Origin: Methanomethylovorans sp041447285
Lineage (GTDB): Archaea > Halobacteriota > Methanosarcinia > Methanosarcinales > Methanosarcinaceae
Reading direction: 5' to 3'
Assembly: GCF_041447285.1 (NCBI RefSeq)
Contig: NZ_JBGMEB010000012.1
Location: 87,482 to 151,481, forward strand
Length of the DNA: 64,000 nt
Shown: one piece after another, positions 60,304 through 64,000 of the stretch
Position numbering within the stretch: the stretch's first letter is position 1
Layout of the letters: each line of letters starts with the position of its first letter
Notes under the pieces: generated by a model
Told to the model about the DNA's origin: nothing
What the model saw: the letters and a program-made list of their open reading frames with translations, nothing else
The model's database searches: none
Position numbers and translations under genes: made by a program

Positions 60304-60524
60304 GCATCTCTTCGAGTGTGTCTCTTCGTATATCTGTGGAGCCATCTAAAGAACCGCTATCAATCATGGAATTTCTCCCAGGGAAAAAATACGAAGACCT
60401 GCTCAGGGAACTCAAAATCAACCCGGAAACAGTACTTCTCCTAAAAGATGGAGAATTGGTTCCATCGGATGGGATTGCCACTTCCGGCAACCTGTCCATA
60501 ATTATCATAACTTCAAAAGGATGA
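60300..60524 (+). CDS. MoaD/ThiS-like beta-grasp protein
   Basis: The 74-residue protein has a ubiquitin-like beta-grasp pattern: EDLLRELKINPETVLLLKD, then ELVPSDGIATSGNLSIIIIT. It ends in SKG rather than the GG needed for adenylation and thiocarboxylate transfer in MoaD, ThiS and the SAMPs. A single terminal Gly may still function, or the protein may be a non-conjugating relative. The GTG start overlaps the upstream stop. A strong terminator follows. Confidence 0.7.
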   Translation: MSISSSVSLRISVEPSKEPLSIMEFLPGKKYEDLLRELKINPETVLLLKDGELVPSDGIATSGNLSIIIITSKG

Positions 60525-60527
60525 ATG

Positions 60528-60567
60528 GAGTGAGTAATCCCATGTTGGGACTCACTCTTCTTATTTC
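60528..60567 (+). terminator. Strong intrinsic-type terminator
   Basis: An 8-bp stem GAGTGAGT / ACTCACTC (60528-60535 and 60550-60557) with an inner CCCA/TGGG pairing is followed by TTCTTATTTC. Confidence 0.75.
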
Positions 60568-61116
60568 CCTGTATATAAAGCTTTTTTAAAACTTCTTTGA
60601 TTATATTTCATTTCATGCATTTTTTATGGGCATTGGCGATGTATCTGTATTTTATCCTTATTTCTATATTCGGTACAAATTTGCTTAGTTCCTCAAAGAT
60701 TGTGCGTATGTTGTGTATTCCAAAAAATATAGTCATATTAAATAATATCTTATACTAATATATTCGTTGAATAATATCAACTAGCCATAAAAGTAATAGA
60801 CCTGTCCATAAGTATTCTTTCTATTACTCCGTTTTAAATTTACTTCCATTGTACAATATTTAACCACACGCTCTAAAATATAAATATGTGTTAATATACT
60901 TTATTTCTAATATATTTTGAATACCTTTATATAAAATAAAATCAAAATGTTTTCTAATAAGCTAAATGTTACTTCACAAGCTAAATGTTAGTTAATAAGT
61001 CAAATGTGAATGGATAGTATAAATCACTCCTAATTCTATCTATGACAACTTCATCCAATCATTCATAAAAATATAATGCTGTTGTCATTTGAGTGATTTA
61101 GGAGGTGGGGGTAAAC
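60568..61116. other. AT-rich intergenic region upstream of the surface-protein gene
   Basis: About 550 bp without a convincing gene. It holds long AT tracts, several TATA-like sequences, the 19-bp-periodic repeats at 60940-61015 and, at its 3' end, the ribosome-binding site GGAGGTGG before the surface-protein ATG. The length and the absence of coding suggest a regulated promoter. Confidence 0.6.
60940..61015 (+). repeat. Four direct repeats with exact 19-bp period
   Basis: Repeat starts are at 60940, 60959, 60978 and 60997. The 13-base core is AAGCTAAATGTTA in copies 2 and 3, AAGTCAAATGTGA in copy 4 and AATCAAAATGTTT in copy 1; AAATGT is in all four. The 6-base spacers are not conserved. The period is just under two helical turns. 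Confidence 0.75.
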
Positions 61117-64000
61117 ATGAGTAGAGATAAATTAGTGATAGCTATGCTTCTAGCTGTGGCCTTCCTGGCCTGTATGCCTACGATCAGTGCAGCCACTAAT
61201 CCGCCACCGGTACAGTTCTTTTACGTACCGATTCCTGAAAGCCAATGGTTAACAGCTATACAGGTCATTCAGGAAGGTAATATTGAACCTGTAAATCCTG
61301 TGCAGAGCTACATTTCTATCTCTGCAGTTGCCGATAATACTATTATTTATTATGATCAGTATGAGAATGGTTATGAACCAGACATCGGCAACCCTCTTGA
61401 TGTATATTCAAGTTCTAATGTTGATGGTACACAGATCTGGGGAGATGGTGACACTTCAAATGGAGTACCTCCAGGAGTGCCCAGTGATATAATCAATGAG
61501 GGAACTGTAATTGTCTTAAATAATCCTGTTACTACCACGGATCCTATTACGGTCATCAAATACGGTGGCAGGGATAAGATAGCAGCCACCAAGACAATCG
61601 CTGTGGTCCGTGCTGGCTGGGGTACAGGGCCAAATACTTTGATGTCTGATGCCAATGAAGTGTACGATACTGATAACTGGGGCACGGAATTCCGTGTTCC
61701 GGTAGGTACAAACATCCCTGATGGCACAGATTATCAGATGTTCCAGTATACAGGTATGACGATCATGGCTGGCCAAGATGGAGCAACAGTCCAAATCGAT
61801 GCAAATGCAGATAATACCTTTGAAACAACTGTTACTCTTACAGAAGGACAGAGTCATCTGGTCAACAATGGTCTTTCCGTAGGAGCTCGTGTAATTTCCA
61901 ATAATCCTGTACAGGTAGACCTTATAACTGGTAATATAGCCACTTCTGTGGGATACGAAAGTCGTTTCTTCCGTTTGTTGCCTACAAACCTGTGGACTAC
62001 CAGTTACTATACTCCGGTCTCAACTCCCTACACACAAGGTATTTACGACGGTGTAGAGACAACGGTCTGGCTCTACAATCCATCTTCCAGTGATATCACA
62101 GTTCAGTATGAAGCTAGAACTTCTTCCACTACTATAAGCACCACTCCGCTGACAGTTCCTGCAAACAGTTATCTCAAGCAAGTTCTCACCAATGTGAATT
62201 ACGGTGCACATTTCTACACGACTGGTGGCCAAAAATTCTACGCACTGTCCACCACTAACTCTGGTAACTCCGGAAGCACTGGTGATTACTACAATTCTAT
62301 ATGGGATTGGGGATTTGCTCTCGTCCCTGAGAGTTCTCTGACACCGCAGTTGCTGGTTGGTCTAGGTATAGGCCGTGATCCGACTGTTTCTACAAACCCA
62401 ACTGAAAATGGAAATCCTGTCTGGGTTTCACCCATCGGAAATGGAAATACTCTGGTCACAGTCTACGTTGATTTTGACGCAGACCCGACTACGGGCGGCT
62501 TAACCGATCCTAACGGCAATAAATATAACATTGCTTATAGTCTAAGGGAACTCGAAAGGGCGAAGGTCTATGATACCATCGATCGCGACCAAACAGGAAT
62601 GCTGCTCTATACGCTGGATGGTACCAAACTGGTAGGAGCCTGGGGTGAGGATCCATTGACTGCCAGTGCTGCAGCGCCAGGAATAGATATGGGTACTGGA
62701 ATACCGCCTCTGCCGTTGTTTGATGATGGTAAGACTGCTAGTTTGTATGAAGACATGGATAATGACGGCTATGTCAGCCCAGGGGATGTGCTGGAATACA
62801 CTATCGTAATCATCAATACTGCTCGTTCTCCTGTGGATGATGTGCTGCTGCAGGACTCCTTGCCGGCAGATGTGATCTACGTTGAGGACAGCACCTACCT
62901 GAATAAATCTGCCACGGGAATAACTACTGCAATTCCTGACAGTGGTGCAACTGCTTTCCCGCTGGATGAAGGAGGAGTCATTCTCGATAGTGTCAATGCA
63001 CTTCCAGTTGGTGAATCATATACTATCACCTTCAGGGCTATCATTAAGGATTTTGTAGACCTGACCCCCGGCATGACAGAAGTCGTGAATACAGGAAATG
63101 CAACTGCTAATGATATCACAATACCTTTCGAGGCCAGAACACCTATTTACGGCCGCATCGGTGACTTCGTCTGGGCGGACGTTAATGCTAATGGCATTCA
63201 GGATACTGGTGAGCTGGGTGTTGCAAATGTGACCATAAATCTGCTGGATGGCAGTGGTAACCCAGTTCTAGATGTTTTCAGCAATCCAATCACCACTGTG
63301 ACCAATACAAGCGGCTTCTACCAGTTCTTCGGCTTGCTGCCTGGTAACTACAGTGTGGGGTTCATAAAGCCGATTGGCTATGATTTCACGCTTAAGGACC
63401 AGGGTCAGGATGACGCGCTGGATAGTGATGCTGACCTTCTGACAGGCAGAACTAGCGCGATAACGCTAGCTGCAGGTGAGAACAACTCTATGATGGACGC
63501 TGGTCTCTTCCAGCTTATTCCTGCAATTGATATAGAAAAGTACACTTATGGCGAAGATGCTGATAACGCAACTGGCCCGTTCATTCCTGTAGGATCCACT
63601 GTAACGTGGACCTATAACGTTACCAACAATGGTAATGTTAACCTGACGAATGTTGTTGTAACTGATAACATGGGTGTCACTCCAGTTCGTATCAGTGGTG
63701 ACAACGGTAACGATATCCTTGAACCTGGAGAAGTCTGGGTATACAATGCAACCGGTACTGCAACTGCCGGTCAGTATGCTAACATCGGTAATGTTAGTGC
63801 CGATTACAGCGGTACTCCGGTAAATGACAGTGATCCAAGCCATTACTTCGGTGCTAACTCTTCAGTTGACATTGAGAAGTACACTAATGGCGAGGATGCT
63901 GATGATCCGACCGGACCATTCATACCCATCGGTTCTACAGTTACCTGGACTTACGACGTTACCAATAATGGTAACGTGAATCTGACCAATGTTGCTGTAA
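61117..64000 (+). CDS. Large secreted surface protein, 5' part (SdrD-B-like and DUF11-type repeats)
   Basis: An ATG at 61117 after GGAGGTGGGGG opens a frame that stays open to the window end (961 codons seen). The protein starts with a signal peptide, LVIAMLLAVAFLACMPTISA, probably cleaved after about residue 26. The first 540 residues are a beta-rich domain I do not recognise (YYDQYENGYE, TVQYEARTSS). A DUF11-like domain follows (about 545-675), then an SdrD-B-like domain (GDFVWADVNANGIQDTGE, about 681-800). DUF11/DUF7507-type repeats of 113 residues come next, with VTNNGNVNLTNV in each. This is an S-layer or adhesin-like protein. Membrane anchor and end are not visible. Confidence 0.85.
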   Translation, partial: MSRDKLVIAMLLAVAFLACMPTISAATNPPPVQFFYVPIPESQWLTAIQVIQEGNIEPVNPVQSYISISAVADNTIIYYDQYENGYEPDIGNPLDVYSSSNVDGTQIWGDGDTSNGVPPGVPSDIINEGTVIVLNNPVTTTDPITVIKYGGRDKIAATKTIAVVRAGWGTGPNTLMSDANEVYDTDNWGTEFRVPVGTNIPDGTDYQMFQYTGMTIMAGQDGATVQIDANADNTFETTVTLTEGQSHLVNNGLSVGARVISNNPVQVDLITGNIATSVGYESRFFRLLPTNLWTTSYYTPVSTPYTQGIYDGVETTVWLYNPSSSDITVQYEARTSSTTISTTPLTVPANSYLKQVLTNVNYGAHFYTTGGQKFYALSTTNSGNSGSTGDYYNSIWDWGFALVPESSLTPQLLVGLGIGRDPTVSTNPTENGNPVWVSPIGNGNTLVTVYVDFDADPTTGGLTDPNGNKYNIAYSLRELERAKVYDTIDRDQTGMLLYTLDGTKLVGAWGEDPLTASAAAPGIDMGTGIPPLPLFDDGKTASLYEDMDNDGYVSPGDVLEYTIVIINTARSPVDDVLLQDSLPADVIYVEDSTYLNKSATGITTAIPDSGATAFPLDEGGVILDSVNALPVGESYTITFRAIIKDFVDLTPGMTEVVNTGNATANDITIPFEARTPIYGRIGDFVWADVNANGIQDTGELGVANVTINLLDGSGNPVLDVFSNPITTVTNTSGFYQFFGLLPGNYSVGFIKPIGYDFTLKDQGQDDALDSDADLLTGRTSAITLAAGENNSMMDAGLFQLIPAIDIEKYTYGEDADNATGPFIPVGSTVTWTYNVTNNGNVNLTNVVVTDNMGVTPVRISGDNGNDILEPGEVWVYNATGTATAGQYANIGNVSADYSGTPVNDSDPSHYFGANSSVDIEKYTNGEDADDPTGPFIPIGSTVTWTYDVTNNGNVNLTNVAV
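63526..64000 (+). repeat. In-frame 339-bp tandem repeats within the surface-protein gene
   Basis: Units begin at 63526 and 63865, both coding for I/V-D-I-E-K-Y-T followed by GEDAD, GPFIP and VTNNGNVNLTNV. The second unit continues past the window. DNA similarity between units is high, with many differences at third codon positions, so protein sequence is selected and the duplication is not very recent. Confidence 0.75.

Noticed and set aside
60940..61015. Repeats considered as a CRISPR array or replication iterons
   Set aside because: The core is 13 bases with 6-base spacers, far too short for CRISPR, and there is no cas or replication initiator gene nearby.
61371..63843. Minus-strand frames opposite the surface-protein gene
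   Set aside because: The plus-strand frame has a signal peptide and repeated domains throughout; the minus frames reflect its codon pattern.
1..64000. tRNA, rRNA, insertion sequences and prophage genes
   Set aside because: I looked for T-loop and anticodon-arm patterns, transposase motifs and integrase motifs and saw none that were convincing. Small RNAs without such landmarks could be missed.

Overview
The window looks like a chromosomal segment of a cytochrome-containing, methylotrophic methanogen of the Methanosarcinaceae; a Methanolobus or Methanomethylovorans relative is my best guess from gene content, not a demonstrated assignment. The reasons are the siroheme-dependent heme pathway (ahbD-ahbA-ahbB), an archaeal CcmE with a CxxxY heme-binding motif, a complete A1Ao ATP synthase operon in the Methanosarcina order (ahaHIKECFABDG), archaellins, an archaeal ribosomal protein operon with eIF6 and prefoldin, archaeal TATA-type promoters, and moderate to low GC. 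Coding is dense. I saw no rRNA, tRNA, CRISPR array, insertion sequence or prophage.

Layout. 0-5.7 kb: heme biosynthesis on the minus strand, then on the plus strand a CcmD-like microprotein, ccmE, a polyprenyl diphosphate synthase and an unassigned radical SAM/SPASM protein. 5.8-14.3 kb: the ten-gene ATP synthase operon. 14.3-21.6 kb: peroxiredoxin, lysA, a HAD phosphatase, and a glycosyltransferase / PHP / PHP / glycosyltransferase block built from two paralogous pairs. 21.6-26.2 kb: an arsenic- and redox-related island (ArsP-like permease, phosphoesterase, thioredoxin-like protein, DGC protein, AhpD-like protein, ArsR, Acr3) with clear palindromic operators. 26.3-31 kb: small membrane and coiled-coil proteins, DUF1616, a CPBP protease-like protein and purA. 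31.1-35.7 kb: rps19e, PDCD5-like, PP-loop ATPase, rpl39e, rpl31e, eif6, rplX, pfdA and ftsY. 35.7-38.8 kb: trpC-pspC-trpB-trpA on the minus strand, with trpC running into pspC.

38.9-44.4 kb: four archaellin genes in two pairs. The pairs look like a duplicated cassette, and a shared 18-bp promoter box precedes each one. Between them lie an orphan secreted-type domain and a minus-strand pair coding for a winged-helix protein and a multi-pass membrane protein. No archaellum motor genes (arlH, arlI, arlJ) are in the window.

44.4-60 kb is the part I consider least explained. It holds a membrane protein with an EF-hand-like loop, a lipoprotein, two HDAC-fold deacetylases, two GNAT acetyltransferases, a CheF-like PH/winged-helix protein, a V4R-like protein, an Sm/Lsm-like protein overlapping a KaiC-type ATPase, a roadblock protein, a long coiled-coil/winged-helix protein, a second KaiC-like protein with Arg in place of the Walker A Lys, a second coiled-coil/winged-helix protein and a ParA/MinD ATPase. 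The content suggests an intracellular organising or signalling complex with reversible acylation, next to the archaellin genes. That is inference.

60-64 kb: a microprotein plus MoaD/ThiS-like protein pair, a strong terminator, about 590 bp of AT-rich non-coding DNA with four 19-bp-periodic direct repeats, and the 5' part of a large secreted surface protein with SdrD-B-like and DUF11-type repeats that runs off the window.
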